From Melanocharis versteri (Eukaryota; Chordata; Aves; Passeriformes; Melanocharitidae): a DNA stretch of 64,000 nucleotides. The translations under genes were made by a program, and so were the position numbers. The stretch lies in the NCBI GenBank assembly GCA_013397845.1, contig VZTG01000433.1, forward strand, positions 46,072 through 110,071, read 5' to 3'. This document shows positions 48,522-60,300 of this stretch, one piece after another. Every line of letters begins with the position of its first letter. The first letter of the stretch is position 1. The notes under the pieces are model-generated. The model was not told the DNA's origin. It searched no databases and saw nothing but the letters and a program-made list of their open reading frames with translations.

Positions 48522-51500
48522 ATGGTTGGTACAGCTCTGCTGCAGCCGCTTGCGTGCGAGGGTCAGCGAGCAGGGCTGGGTTGTGCTCCTGGTGGTGCCG
48601 CTGGAATGGGGTCAGAATCCTCAGAGTTCCACTCAGGCTGGAAAACGAGCTTGGTGGGAAGCACAGCCGGGCGCTGGGACTGATCTGAGCTAGGAAGGAG
48701 CTGCAGTGGGTGCAGGATTAACCCTTTGCTGCTTGTGGTTGAGATTTATGTATTTCTCTCTTCTCATCTGGCTTTCAAGGTGCCTTTGGAACCTGTGCAT
48801 GTTCCTGTTAGCCATTCCTTAGGGCATCCTTTCCCCTGTTTTTCCAATCCTTGGCTGTGCTTGTTTTGTGCCATTTGCCTTGATGACACAAAGCCCAGGA
48901 ATTCCTTGCAGGCTTTTTTGGTGCTGCAGGATACAAAATAAATCATTACAATTAAGAGCACAGAAGGACAGACCGAGTAAAGAATGTATTTCTCCTTCAA
49001 AGTCCTTCAGAGGAAGCTGAAGGAGGGAGATCGTGTTAAATTTTTTATTCAAGTGGCATCATTTGTCCAGAGATGTAGTGAATTCACACTGACAGAGAGC
49101 AGATTTAGACTGGGTATTAGGAGGAAATCCTTCCCTGTGAGAGTGGGGAGGCCCTGGCACAGGGTGCCCAGAGAAGCTGTGGCTGCCCCTGGATCCCTGC
49201 AAGTGTCCAAGGCCAGGTTGGACAGGGCTTGGAGCAGCCTGGGACAGTGGAAGGTGTCCCTGCCCGTGGCAGGGGTGGAATGGGGTGGGCTTTAAGGTCC
49301 CTTCCACCCCAAACCATTCCAGGATTCTGTGACATTTTCCCATGTACACAACAGAAGCTTGAACAAAATCCCGCCCTGTTACGACTCAAGGAAGAGCCCA
49401 GAATCTCTGCGGCACTCCCGTGGGGAGGGAGGGAATTTCTGCTGTGCTTTTTGCTGTTTTTCCCTTTGCCCCATGTTCCGGGAGCTGAGAGTGAAGCCTT
49501 CCTCTGTCCTTCCTCTCCGCAGTCCCACCGCAAGTTCTCCGCTCCCAGGCACGGCCACCTGGGCTTCCTGCCCCACAAGCGGAGCCGCCGGCACCGCGGC
49601 AAGGTGAAGGCCTGGCCCAAGGATGACCCCAGCAAACCGGTCCACCTGACAGCTTTCCTGGGCTACAAGGCTGGAATGACCCACACCGTGCGGGAGGTGC
49701 ACCGGCCTGGGCTCAGTAAGGCTCGGCTGCAGGGGCCGCATCCAGGAGGGAAAGGAGGGGATAGGCTCGCTGGGAAAGGCTGTTTCTGGAGAGGGGTGGT
49801 GGAGCCCACAGCTTCGAGGTTAAACCCTGGCTTCTAGGTTAAATCCTGGCTTCTAGGTTAAAACCCGGCTATCCAGATCTTGGATGGTCAAAGGCCACCT
49901 CAGCATGGGCTGAGTCTGTGCGGGTTCCTGGACCTCTCCACACTGGTGGTGGTTTGGGAGATGGGGAGCTGGGGGTGGCTGAGACTGAGCGTGAGCTTGC
50001 CCCCAGCACTCTCTGTGACAGCCGGAATCCTCCAGGGAATGACCTGATCCCGGAGGATGCTGAGCACCGCTCCCCTTTGCTGCCTTGCAGAGATCTCCAA
50101 GCGCGAGGAGGTGGAGGCCGTGACCATCATTGAGACCCCCCCGATGGTGGTGGTGGGGGTCGTGGGCTACATCGAGACGCCCAAGGGCTTGAGGAATTTC
50201 AAGACTGTTTTTGCTGAACACATCAGTGACGAGTGCCGGCGGCGCTTCTACAAGAACTGGTACGTGCTCCCAAAAAGGGTCGTTAAACACTGCAGCTCCC
50301 CGGGGAGCTGGTGGAGCCACCACCCTGGAGGCGTCCAAGGGATGACTGGATGTGGCATTCAGTGCTCCGGGCTGGGTGATGAGGTGGGGGTCAGTCACGA
50401 GTTGCACCCAACGATCTTGTGGAGGGCTTTTCCACCCTCAGTGATTCTGGGGTTCCCAGAGTGGGGGCGTTTCCTGGGGGGCTGCCTGTGAGGGATCTCT
50501 GGCAGGAATTCCACAGGCTCTCCAGGATGCCCAGACAGCTCAGCTCCTTGTTTAGTCATGCACAGAGACACTGCAAGCAGCCCGATGCTGGGGAGCAGCA
50601 TTTGCATATGTAAATTTATTCTAATAGTCGAACCAAGTTAGCTCTCTCCACAATATCGTATGCCAGGTTCCTTTTCCCTCGTGTGGCTCGGGCTCGTCGG
50701 CTCCCCAGTTAACCGGAATTCTTGAGCTGGACTGAAACCAGATTTGCCAGGGGGAAAATTGATGCAGAACGTGGCTCCTGGCCCTCATAAATATCGACCA
50801 CCCTTCAGCAGGGAGGGAAGTGGAAACACGAATTTCTCCCCGGTAGGAATTGTGTCTCCTGTAACAGTGCCATGGAGACCCACCCACCACACGCCTCTGA
50901 TCCCGCTTTTCTCCTGTCAGCCCTTTTCACGGCTCATTCGCCTCCCACTTCCCAGCAAAAGCCCTCGACAGTCAGGCCAGGCTCAGGTATCCACAGGTAC
51001 CGCAGTGCCTGGCTGCTTTGTGATTTCCTGGCTGTAGGAAATGTAACAGTGCCATGGAGACCCACCCACCACGAGCCTCTGATCCCTGCTCTCTCCTCTC
51101 TCTGATTTTGCACCTGTTTTGATGGTGCTGAGTCAGTCAGTGGGAGACAACTGCATTCCTCATGCAGAAAGGTTTGAATTACCCTCGAACAAGCCCTTTC
51201 CACGGCTCGTTATCCACTTCCCTCTTCCCACCTCAAGGTGCCGGTGGTCAGGTGAGGCTCAGGTATCCACAGGTTCCTCGTGCCTCCGAGGAGGTGGCTG
51301 ACAAGGTGACCTGTCCCCTCTCTGCACTGTCACAAGCCCTTTGTCGGCTCTGATGGATGTCAAACCGCTTCTGCCGCAGGCACAAGAGCAAGAAGAAGGC
51401 GTTCACCAAGTACTGCAAAAAATGGCAGGACGAGGCTGGGAAGAGGCAGCTGGAGAAGGATTTTGCAGCCATGAAGAAGTACTGCAAGGTCATCCGTGTC

Positions 51501-54500
51501 ATTATGCACACACAGGTCAGAGCCTCCCCCCGGCGTGGGCAGGGGGGGCTCGGGGGCTTCCTCAGCTCTGGAGGGCCTGGAAATGGGATCAGGGGGTGTT
51601 TTGGTGGGGTCACAGAGGCTGAGGGAGCAGAGGGTGTGAGATGGGCAGAGGGAGGTGCTGGCTGACCTTTCCAGCTGCCCCCTGACCACCCAGCCCCCTC
51701 CCAGAGCTCCCTGCTCCAGGATTGCCGTGGGGGCTGTGGTTTGGGAACACTGGGGAGCCCCCACATCCCGATGGGAGCCCACACACCCCATGGAGGAGAG
51801 CAGGAGGAGGGCAGAGCCTGGGCAGGTCCTGAGCCCTGTGTCAGCAAGGGACCTTGGGCCTCATGATCACCTCAAATTAGCAACTGGTGTCAAATGTTTT
51901 GGGCAAAAATAACCCCACGGGCAGGCACAGTTCTGCCAGATGCTGATTGCTGGATACACGGGGCCCGTTTTAATGCTGATCCCTGGAGTTAAGGGCTGCT
52001 TTGGAGTCTGAGGGAGAGCTAAGTTGGCTCAAGCCCAGATGGGGTCTCTGGGCTCAAGGACAAGGAGTTGGCTCCACAAAATCCCAGATATAAAGAGCTG
52101 CTGACCCAGGGCTGCTGTGAAAGGGGGTGACCATGGCAGAGAGGTGAAGCAGTGGCTCTGCTCACCCCTGTGCCCCTCACAAATTGTGGGTGACCCAGCC
52201 CTGCTGCACCCTCCTGTCTGTGGGGTGAGGGGCCACACATCACCCTGAAACACTGTGTGCTGCAGATGAGGCTGCTCCCACTGAGGCAGAAGAAGGCCCA
52301 CATCATGGAGATCCAGCTGAATGGGGGGACAGTGGCTGAGAAGGTCGACTGGGTACGGGAGAGGCTGGAGAAGCAGATCTCTGTGCACAGTGTCTTCAGC
52401 CAGAACGAGATGATCGATGTCATCGGCGTGACCAAGGGGCACGGGATGAAAGGTACAGCAGTTTGGGGCTGTCCTTCTCGCGTGGCTCTGCCCATCAGGT
52501 GGTTTTGGGGTAGGAGGGTGTTAACCACGCTGAGAACACCCAACTTTTTGCAGAGGGAGTAGCAAAGAGCCTCAGGATCTTAATCAAGACATCCAGTTCT
52601 GTTGTGGCAGAGCTCGGTTTCTTTAATCTCAGGGATTCCATCAAGGGAAAAGTGCAACAGGGGCATCTCTGATGTAGATACAAAGGAGCTAACAAGGCAA
52701 CCTCTGGTGGAAAGATTTTCCCTGAGATTAAGGCTGGTGAAAGCTGTGTTGTCTGCTGTGCCCAGAGGCCTCCCGGGAGGCTCAGTGGCACTGTCAGCAC
52801 ATAAAGCAACCAGGCCTAATGGGAGGTGTCCCTGCCTGTGGCAGGGCTTGGAACTGGACGGTGTTTGTGGTCCCTTCCAACCCGAGCCATTCTGTGATGG
52901 TGTGAATGTCTCACAAACCCCGCGAGTGCAGGGGTGTGGGCGTTCCTGGGTGTGTGCACAGAGCACTGTCCCTGTCTGACCAGAGCCGTGGGAAGTGAGA
53001 ACAGCTCCTGATCTCCTCCCAGCACGGCCTCCTCTGAGAACCCGATGGCACTGTCCCTCAGGAGAATGATAGCAGTGTCCCTCAGGAGAATGATAGCAGT
53101 GTCCCTCAGGGGAACTATGGGTCTGTCCCTCAGGAGAATGATGGGACTGTCCCTCAGGGGAATGATAGCAGTGTCCCTCAGGGGAATGATAGCAGTGTCC
53201 CTCAGGGGAACTATGGCACTGTCCCTCAGGGGAATGATTGGATTGTCCCTCAGGGGAATGATGGCACTGTCCCTCAAGGGAATGATGGCACTGTCCCTCA
53301 GGAGAATGATGGGACTGTCCCTCACAGGAACGGTGGGACTGTCCCTCACAGGAATGGTGGCACTGTCCCTCAGGGGAACGATAGGACTGTCCCTCAGGGG
53401 AATGATAGCAGTGTCCCTCAGGGGAACGATAGGACTGTCCCTCAGGGGAATGATAGCAGTGTCCCTCAGGGGAACGATAGGACTGTCCCTCAGGGGAATG
53501 ATAGCAGTGTCCCTCAGGGGAACGATAGGACTGTCCCTCAGGGGAATGATAGCAGTGTCCCTCAGGGGAACGATAGGACTGTCCCTCAGGGGAATGATAG
53601 CAGTGTCCCTCAGGGGAACGATAGGACTGTCCCTCAGGGGAATGATAGCAGTGTCCCTCAGGGGAACGATAGGACTGTCCCTCAGGGGAATGATAGCAGT
53701 GTCCCTCAGGGGAACGATGGCACTGTCCCTCAGGGGAACGATGGCACTGTCCTCCCCCAGCCCCAGCCCTGCCCCTCCCTGCTGACCCTGCCCGCTGTTC
53801 CCACGCTCCCAGGGGTGACCAGCCGCTGGCACACCAAGAAGCTGCCCAGGAAGACACACAAGGGCCTGCGGAAGGTGGCCTGCATCGGGGCCTGGCACCC
53901 GGCCCGCGTGGGCTACTCCATTGCCCGGGCTGGCCAGAAGGGCTACCACCACCGCACCGAGATCAACAAGAAGGTACAGCCCGGGGGGGCTCCCTCAGGC
54001 CTCCCATCCTGTCACCACCCTCCTTCCCACGCTGCCCTCAGCTCCTCTCACCCTCCCGGATGTTTCCCTGGCCATCTCCATGTCTTTCCCGGTGCTTTTC
54101 CGCTGCTCGAGGGCACACCTCGGTGAAAACCGCGTGATTCTGTGTGGGATTCTGTCACCCTGTGAAGCTCCTCAGCGAGGGGCAGGAGAGTCTCCATCTC
54201 CACTGCCTGTCTGTTCCCAGATTTACCGCATTGGCCACGGGATCCACGTGGAGGATGGCAAAGTGGTGAGGAACAACGCCTCGACGCACTACGATATCAC
54301 CGAGAAGACCATCACGCCTCTGGTGAGGGCTGAGGGGTGACAGGCCTGTGCCCCTCCTGCCTCTCCCAGCCAGCTCTCCTGCCCACCAACCCCTCTGCTC
54401 TCCCCACAGGGCGGCTTCCCTCACTACGGGGAGGTCAACAACGACTTCCTCATGCTGAAGGGCTGCGTGGTGGGCACGAGGAAGCGCGTGCTCACGCTCC

Positions 54501-56443
54501 GCAAGGTGAGAGCACCAGGCTGGGATGAGTGCAGCTCCCCAGGGACACATTCCCCACGTTGAGAACCCTCCAGATGCTGGGCATGGGTGCTGGGCAGGGG
54601 CACTGGGTGGGTCCTTGGCGCTGTGCCACACGTGAGCGTGGTGCTGAGGCCACGGGCAGGTGGATGGAGCTGGAGAATTTCAGAGCTCTGAGGGCTGGGG
54701 TTCATTTCAGAAATGAAACCTTGGATTGTCACAGAAAGGGTGATTGGGCATTGGAATGGGCTCCCAGGGAGGTGGTGGAGGCACTGGTGTGTAGGACAGA
54801 CTGGATGTGGCACTCAGTGCCGTGGTCTGGGTGACAAGGTGGTGTTAGGTCACAGGTTGGACTTGGTGATCTCAGAGGTGTTTTCCAGCCTGGCCGATTC
54901 TGTGATTCTGTGAAATGCTGAGTGAAGAGCAGCTCTGCGAGCTCTCCACCTCCTGAGCACCAGGGTGTTGCTGTGAGAACACAGGTTTTTGAGGAGATGT
55001 TTGTTTGGAGGACATTCTAACCCTGCTTCCATGACAGCAGCCGTCCTGCTTTTCTGTGACGATTCTCCTGATGTTGTGGCTGTTCTTTCCCAGTCCCTCC
55101 TGGTGCACACGAGCCGCCGGGCCCACGAAGCCATCGAGCTCAAGTTCATTGACACCACCTCCAAATTCGGCCACGGCCGCTTCCAGACAGCTCAGGAAAA
55201 GAGAGCTTTCATGGTGAGTTCCTCGGGCTGCCTCCAGCTCGTCGTGGGGCCACAGCAACCAACTGACTCCAACCAAGCATCTTCCAGGTGTCCATGGGTG
55301 GAACTGGATGAGTTTTATGTCCCTTCCAGCCCAAACCACTCCAGGATTCTATGATTCCGTGATTCTGTGGTCTCTGTTTCTCGATAGAACAACAACCAAA
55401 TGAATGTTTGAGAGTCTCTTACCTAAGGACAGCCGTGAATTTAGTTCACACAGCAGAAATGATGCTAAGGAAGAACAGGATGGTTGTGTGAGTGATCCAA
55501 GACAACTCAACCAGCAAATAATAGACCATATGGGCAACCAGTTCCCATTCACCACGGGAAGTTTTAAACAAGCAGTTAACTTGGCAGGCACTGGCTTGGC
55601 CATATGGTCCCTTTCACTTGGAATTGTGCACTGCTTTGGTCTGTTTGGAATGATTTATAGCTTTAATGTTCTTAGAGGAAAAAAGTTTGGGTCAAATTTA
55701 GGTGCAAATTTGTGGTGCTTTTGTCAGAAGCTTTCAAGAAGGCCAAGCAGTGTATTTTTCTTAAATCTGGGGCAAAAAAAATATAATTAAATAATCCAAA
55801 GCAAGCAGTTTCCTGAATAGTTTTGCAGCCTTCACCAGGTTGGTGCAAGTCTGAGTCTGAAGTGGAGGGAGCACTGAGTAAACCAGGAGAGGGAGAAGGA
55901 GAAGGGAAAGAAACAACTGCCTGGATCCCACGCAGATGTAAACTGGGTCTGGATCTGGCCTGTCAGCCAGAAATGCCATGTGAAGCTGGCTAAGCCTCCT
56001 TAGTGCTGCCAGGGGGATTGGTTAGGCACTGCCTTTGCAGAGCTCTTTAGAGGTTAAGCTGATTTCCTCCAGCTCAGTGTCAGGAGCCTGTTGTGTCACT
56101 GCCAGCCCTGAGCTGCTGTGACAAGGAGCTTGGTGACAGGAAGAGGTTTGACCTGGGTGCAGCTCTTTTCTTTGCCATTTTCCCCCATGGGTTCTGTGGT
56201 AAAACATCACATTTGTCTGGAAGTTGAGGGGACATAAGTAATTCCTGCCATCTGCTCCCATAGGATTGATTTGCTGTGGGATAACCCCATTTTTCAGGCC
56301 AGAGCTGCCTTTCTGGTCCCCACAGCCCAGACACGGCCAGGTCTGTGTGTCCCTAAATCCAAACTCTCCTCTCTGCTCTCTTCCAGGGCCCTCAGAAGAA
56401 ACATTTGGTGAAGGAGAGGCCAGGTGTGCAGGAAGAGCTCTGA
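48519..56443 (+). CDS. RPL3L: 60S ribosomal protein L3-like (muscle paralog of uL3)
   Basis: Coding exons 2-10 are 49523-49715, 50091-50259, 51380-51515, 52266-52452, 53813-53973, 54221-54322, 54410-54505, 55094-55213 and 56387-56443. With an ATG-only first exon (proposed 48519-48521) they close to 407 residues, equal to human RPL3L. It is the heart and skeletal-muscle form of uL3, near the peptidyl transferase centre. Visible features: SHRKFSAPRHGHLGFLPHKR at the start, FLGYKAGMTHTVREVHRPG, the W-finger region with HKSKKKAFTKYCKKW, GVTSRWHTKKLPRKTHKG, the conserved region GAWHPARVGYSIARAGQKGY, and the C-terminus GPQKKHLVKERPGVQEEL. The short tail, unlike the Lys/Ala-rich tail of RPL3, and the location next to NDUFB10 support RPL3L rather than RPL3. 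Its introns carry a 24-bp minisatellite and four CR1 pieces. Confidence 0.95.
49065..49335 (+). mobile_element. CR1 LINE 3' fragment in RPL3L intron 1
   Basis: 'tcatttgtccagagatgtag', 'gagtggggaggccctggcac', 'ctgcccctggatccctgcaa', then 'ccccaaaccattccaggatt'. It is a complete 3' end, in the same strand as RPL3L if exon 1 is at 48519. Confidence 0.92.
50280..50465 (+). mobile_element. CR1-type fragment in RPL3L intron 3
   Basis: 'gactggatgtggcattcagt', 'gctccgggctgggtgatgag' and a weak end 'cctcagtgattctggggttc'. It shares its subfamily sequence with the copy at 54700-54920. Confidence 0.65.
50855..51285. repeat. Diverged tandem duplication in RPL3L intron 3
   Basis: The string 'acagtgccatggagacccac' followed by 'ccaccac' occurs near 50863 and again near 51047. 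A second shared block, 'cacggctc' through 'ggctcaggtatccacaggt', ends near 50997 and near 51273. The two halves therefore repeat in the same order, with an extra unrelated insert of about 80-90 bases in the second copy. Confidence 0.75.
52815..52905 (+). mobile_element. CR1 LINE 3' tail in RPL3L intron 5
   Basis: 'ggtgtccctgcctgtggcag', 'ggaactggacggtgtttgtg' and 'gtcccttccaacccgagcca' with the 'ttctgtgatgg' end. Confidence 0.85.
53040..53755. repeat. 24-bp minisatellite (about 30 units) in RPL3L intron 5
   Basis: Units of 24 bp have the form gggaa(c/t)gatag(ga/ca)(c/g)tgtccctca. In the right half they alternate strictly between an 'aacgataggact' and an 'aatgatagcagt' version, a 48-bp higher-order repeat. 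Because 24 is a multiple of three, the array is open in several frames on both strands, which explains frames of 246, 378 and 425 codons here. It ends about 58 bases before RPL3L exon 6 (53813). Confidence 0.95.
54700..54920 (+). mobile_element. CR1-type LINE 3' fragment in RPL3L intron 8
   Basis: 'cattggaatgggctcccagg', 'gactggatgtggcactcagt', 'gacaaggtggtgttaggtca', 'gttggacttggtgatctcag' and the end 'gattctgtgattctgtg'. This is another CR1 subfamily than the main one in this window. Confidence 0.8.
55290..55372 (+). mobile_element. CR1 LINE 3' tail in RPL3L intron 9
   Basis: 'tggaactggatgagttttat', 'gtcccttccagcccaaacca' and 'ctatgattccgtgattctgt'. Confidence 0.88.
55404..55790 (+). other. 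Unexplained 128-codon open frame in RPL3L intron 9
   Basis: A continuous frame starts right after a CR1 tail and ends in an AT-rich stretch. Its translation has a charged N-terminal half (KEEQDGCVSDPRQLNQQ) and a hydrophobic stretch of about 35 residues that looks like one membrane helix (GTGLAIWSLSLGIVHCFGLF). I do not recognise any family, and no splice sites or promoter tie it to a gene. It could be a relic of an inserted element or pure chance. It lies wholly inside RPL3L intron 9. Confidence 0.2.
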
Positions 56444-56479
56444 GGATGGAGATCCAAGGCTGCCTGACTGGGCACTTGC

Positions 56480-56485
56480 AATAAA
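56480..56485 (+). terminator. RPL3L poly(A) signal
   Basis: AATAAA in 'cttgcaataaaggggc', 36 bases after the stop codon. Confidence 0.92.
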
Positions 56486-56965
56486 GGGGCTCCAAGCCAT
56501 GCCTGCTCCCTCTCTCCTTCTGGAGGGGTATCTTGCCTGTTTTCAGGCTCCTCAGCTGGTGGGGATGGGAAAAGTGGCATTTGGGACTGGCCCACGTGGA
56601 CAGGGACTAACTGGGACAGCCAAGTGTCTGCTCTGTCCTCTGGATCCTCCCTTTCCTTTGCCCAGTGAATTTTTCCCACTCACCCAAGCCACCACGAAGA
56701 CTCCCCTTCCTCTCACCCAGCAGAGAGCAGAGCACGTACCAGCACTTCTGCACCAGTTTCCACTGGGAACGCTGGGAATACAGGGCCTCCCTGTCTGTCT
56801 CCTCACTGCCTCTCCCACACACCCCCAGCACTGCTTTTGTAAGTGAAGGTGCAACCCGGGGGCTTTTCCGTGCTCCAAGCCCCCTGATCCCCGCTGGAAT
56901 CCTCAGCAGAGGTGGGAGTTTGTGCACAACAAGAGGGCTGCTAGGCAGGGCTGGGCAGCGATGGA

Positions 56966-56971
56966 TTTATT
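56966..56971 (-). terminator. TEX2-like poly(A) signal
   Basis: TTTATT on the plus strand, AATAAA on the minus strand, about 425 bases after the TEX2-like stop codon. It is about 480 bp from the RPL3L signal, so the two genes converge. Confidence 0.75.
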
Positions 56972-57395
56972 CGGTCAGATCCTTTCCCACCCGTGCTTTC
57001 CTTGCAGCCCAGCTGCCTGCGGGGAGGGGCGGACGCCCCGGAGCTGGGAATTTTGGATCAGCCATGATCCCAACTCCTTCGGTGCAGAACTGCTCCAGGT
57101 GTCCTGCACCCTCTTTGGGAAGCAGACAGTGGGAAGCCCAGCCCTCCACTGTCCGGATCTGCCTGCTTGACCAGGAGTCCTGCGAACGTGGCCGTGGAAT
57201 TCCTGCGTCTCCAGCAGCCTGCTTGTGCCCTGAACGTGTGCTTGCGGGATTTGAGGAGGCTCGTCTGCAGAAGCAGAGGATGAGGATGAATCCAGGCACA
57301 GCCCTGGGTGCAGTCAGTGGCCAGGCCCCGGCTGTCCCCGTGTCCCAGCGAGGTCCCTGAGCTCGGGGCAGGGTCCCTGCCCCTGGGGTTGTGCT

Positions 57396-60300
57396 TCAGA
57401 GCCTCCTGTCCCCCTTGGCTGGCGGGTCCCGGGGCAGTCCCGTGGCGGGCGGCCAAGGATCCAGGCCGGAGCGCATGATGGGAATGATCAGATCGTCCAT
57501 GTTTGGCATCACCAAAATCTTCTGAAAAGAGGAATCCACAATAACAAATCAGTGGGTTTGGAACATCACGGGGACACTGCCTGGAGGTGGCTTGGCAGGA
57601 GCCACGCCCGGGTCAGAGAAGGGGCTGTGAGCTGGAGGTCCTGGGCTCCCAGACCCGCAGCAGCAGCCCCAGGAGGGTCCCAGCTCTGGATATCAGGGTG
57701 GGGACAAACAGGAACAGTTTTTCTCTGCCCTGCCCACCTCTATGGCTGCGGGGGTGGTCACAGCAGAGGGGAGGGAGCAGCACTTTGAAGCCATCCAGAT
57801 GGGTGGCTTTTGGGGGGCCCTAAATATCTGTGGGGACATTTCTGCTCCTTGAGCAGAGGTGAGAGCTGAAAACAAACCCTGAGGAAGGCAAATCTCCCAA
57901 ACATCCCCAAAGCAGAGCAGATGGGTGGATTCAGCCCTCCTGAGGGGTGTCTGCCTGGGACTGCCAGACACCCCAAACCCTCCCAGCTTGAGGCAGGGCT
58001 GCAAATGGTGAGAGGAAATCACTTTTCCTCAGCCCTGGAGCTCGTTATTTGAGTTCTGTGTCTTCACTGCTCCAAGCTGGCCAGACCAGACCAGGTGTTG
58101 GCTTTTTTGCAGAAACAACTGGCCCAAACTGAGGCTGACTCTCCCCGATGGCAGCAATGCCCAAGCCTCAGTGGGATTTGCTGAGCCCCTGAACAGCCCA
58201 GGCACCTGAAATTCGTGCTTCAGCTTCTTCTCGATCCACTCGGTGACATGCAGGAATGTCACCTCCCGCTCGCCCAGCTTCGGGCGCACCTTCAGCTCCA
58301 GCTGCGGTGGCACTCGGAAGCTGTACCTGTGAGGGGAAAGGAAAGAGGCAGAAAGCATCACCTCCCGAAGATGTGGCTCAGCCCTCATGGCCCCACTGCT
58401 GGGTTTTAGGGAGGAGGTGGCAGCTCAGTGTCCCCAGATCCTGTGTTGGCCCGGGTGGAGACTCAGAGAAACAAGCCTGAGGTCTGTGGAGGAACAGCCT
58501 TGGGTTGCTGGTGGCCCAGATGAGCCCAAAGCCCTGGAGCTGGCTCCTTGCAGGGAGCAAGGGCAGCTGGAAGCAGGACGTGCTCGTGGGGGGAGGGAGA
58601 GCTGGTACCAGACACGGTCGGTCGGTGGCGGGGGGATGTTCACGGCCAGCGTTCCCACCAGCTCCTGCACCTCCACCGTCAGCAGCAGCGGCGTGTTGGA
58701 AACCTCCTCCATCTTCTTCTTGATGAACTCGTTCTCCGTGGCCTTCTGGAAGTACTTGGACTTGGCGATCTTGTCCACGAAGCGCAGGATCTTCCGGCTC
58801 GTGCTGTTGCCGCTGACGTGGCTAAAGCAAGAGGGGCCCCAGCTCAGCCCTGCTGGGTTTTGGTGTCCCCCAGCCCTCTGCCACGGCACCCCACAGGGAC
58901 AGAGTCCCCTTGGAAAGCTGCCACGGTGTGCTGTGTGTGCCCTGCCGGGGACACCGTCCCCGTGCCCCCGTGCCGATGCGGCACCGTGCGTCCCCCAGCA
59001 CCTCCCGGTGCCCCCCACGGCACAGACCCCCAGCACCCCTTACCCCTCGGTGCCAGGCGGGGGGAGCCGCTCCCCCGGGGCTCCCACGGGCTCTGCAGTG
59101 GTGACATCTTCCTCGTCGGAGGAGCCAGCGCTGGACGACTCCGCATCGCTGTCTGCCAGCAGGATCAGCCGTGGCCTGGCCCTGCGAGCCCCAGGAGATC
59201 ACGGCGTGCTCTGGGGACAGCAGCCTCGCCTCGCTCGGGCAGGAGGAGCAGGATGAGCCCATCCATGGACAGATTCCTTACCCCTCTCTGCCTGCCTCTG
59301 CAGGGCCGCTCTCCTCCGCAGAGCTCTCCTTCCCCAGCTTGCTGAGGTTCATCTTCGTCTCCAGCGTCATCTGCAAGGAGCCGCTGTAGGTGACCTCCAT
59401 GTCCACCCAGAGCCCTGCCAGGGAGAGATCAGGTCAGCACCACAGGGGTCAGAGCTGCTCGTGCGCTGCCAAACCCTCCCAGCTTCGGGGACCGGGCTGG
59501 CAGCTCCGCAAAGCCATCCTGGAGCCAGCGCTGGGGTCCCTGTCCCTCTGAGGGGCTCCTACCTCGCTCATTGACCGTGGGGTTGGAGGCACTGAGCACT
59601 GAGGGGATGGATGTGCCCATGTCCAGCTCTGTCAGCGTCAGCTCGTTCATGAAATAGGGGAGCTGATGGAGGGAAACCCCACGGGGGACGGTCACCACAG
59701 CCCAGCCACTCGCTGTGGGGCCTTGGGAACTGGGCTCCCCCGGGTGATCTGATGCTCCTGCCTCTCACCTTGATCTTGCTCAGCTTCTTCTGGATCTTGT
59801 TGGACACCTGCTCTGCCCAGTACTGCTCTCGGAGGAAGTCCCAGAAGATGCGTCCCACCAGCGTGTTCATCCAGGCCATGCTCGCCGTGTCCTCACCGAG
59901 CTGCGGGGGGACAGCAGCCCCCAGCCCCTGCAGCGAGGTGGCCCCGTGAGCAGTGGAACCCGCTGTCCCGGTGCTCCCCTGCCCCAGGGCCTGGCTGCTC
60001 AGACAAACCACAGACTGGAAGTGGCTCCGTGCAGGGTCCGTCAGCCTCCGCTCAGCGCTGGGGTCCCGCTCCCAGTGCTGGGTTTGAACCGCTCACCTTT
60101 GTGGGCGTGGGGCTGCCCAGAGCTCCGTGAGAGGGGCTCCGGTCTGGGCTGGGTGCCCCCTGTGCTGGCACGAATCGGGCCATGTAGGTGCTGTAATCCA
60201 GGTAAATCTCCTCGACGCTTCCCGACAGCTCCTTGGCTGAATCTGTGGATGGGATGTCCTCGGCACTGCCCCCGCTGCTGCTACCGCTGCTCTGCGGCGC

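Noticed and set aside
53045..53785. Plus-strand 246-codon frame of Leu-Ser-Leu-Arg-Gly repeats
   Set aside because: Same minisatellite; no conserved start, splice or domain.
52580..53952. Minus-strand open frames of 425 and 378 codons with Ser-Pro-Glu-Gly and Pro-Leu-Arg-Asp repeats
   Set aside because: They are translations of the 24-bp minisatellite in RPL3L intron 5, which is open in several frames on both strands; the ends run antisense through RPL3L exon 6 and a CR1 tail.
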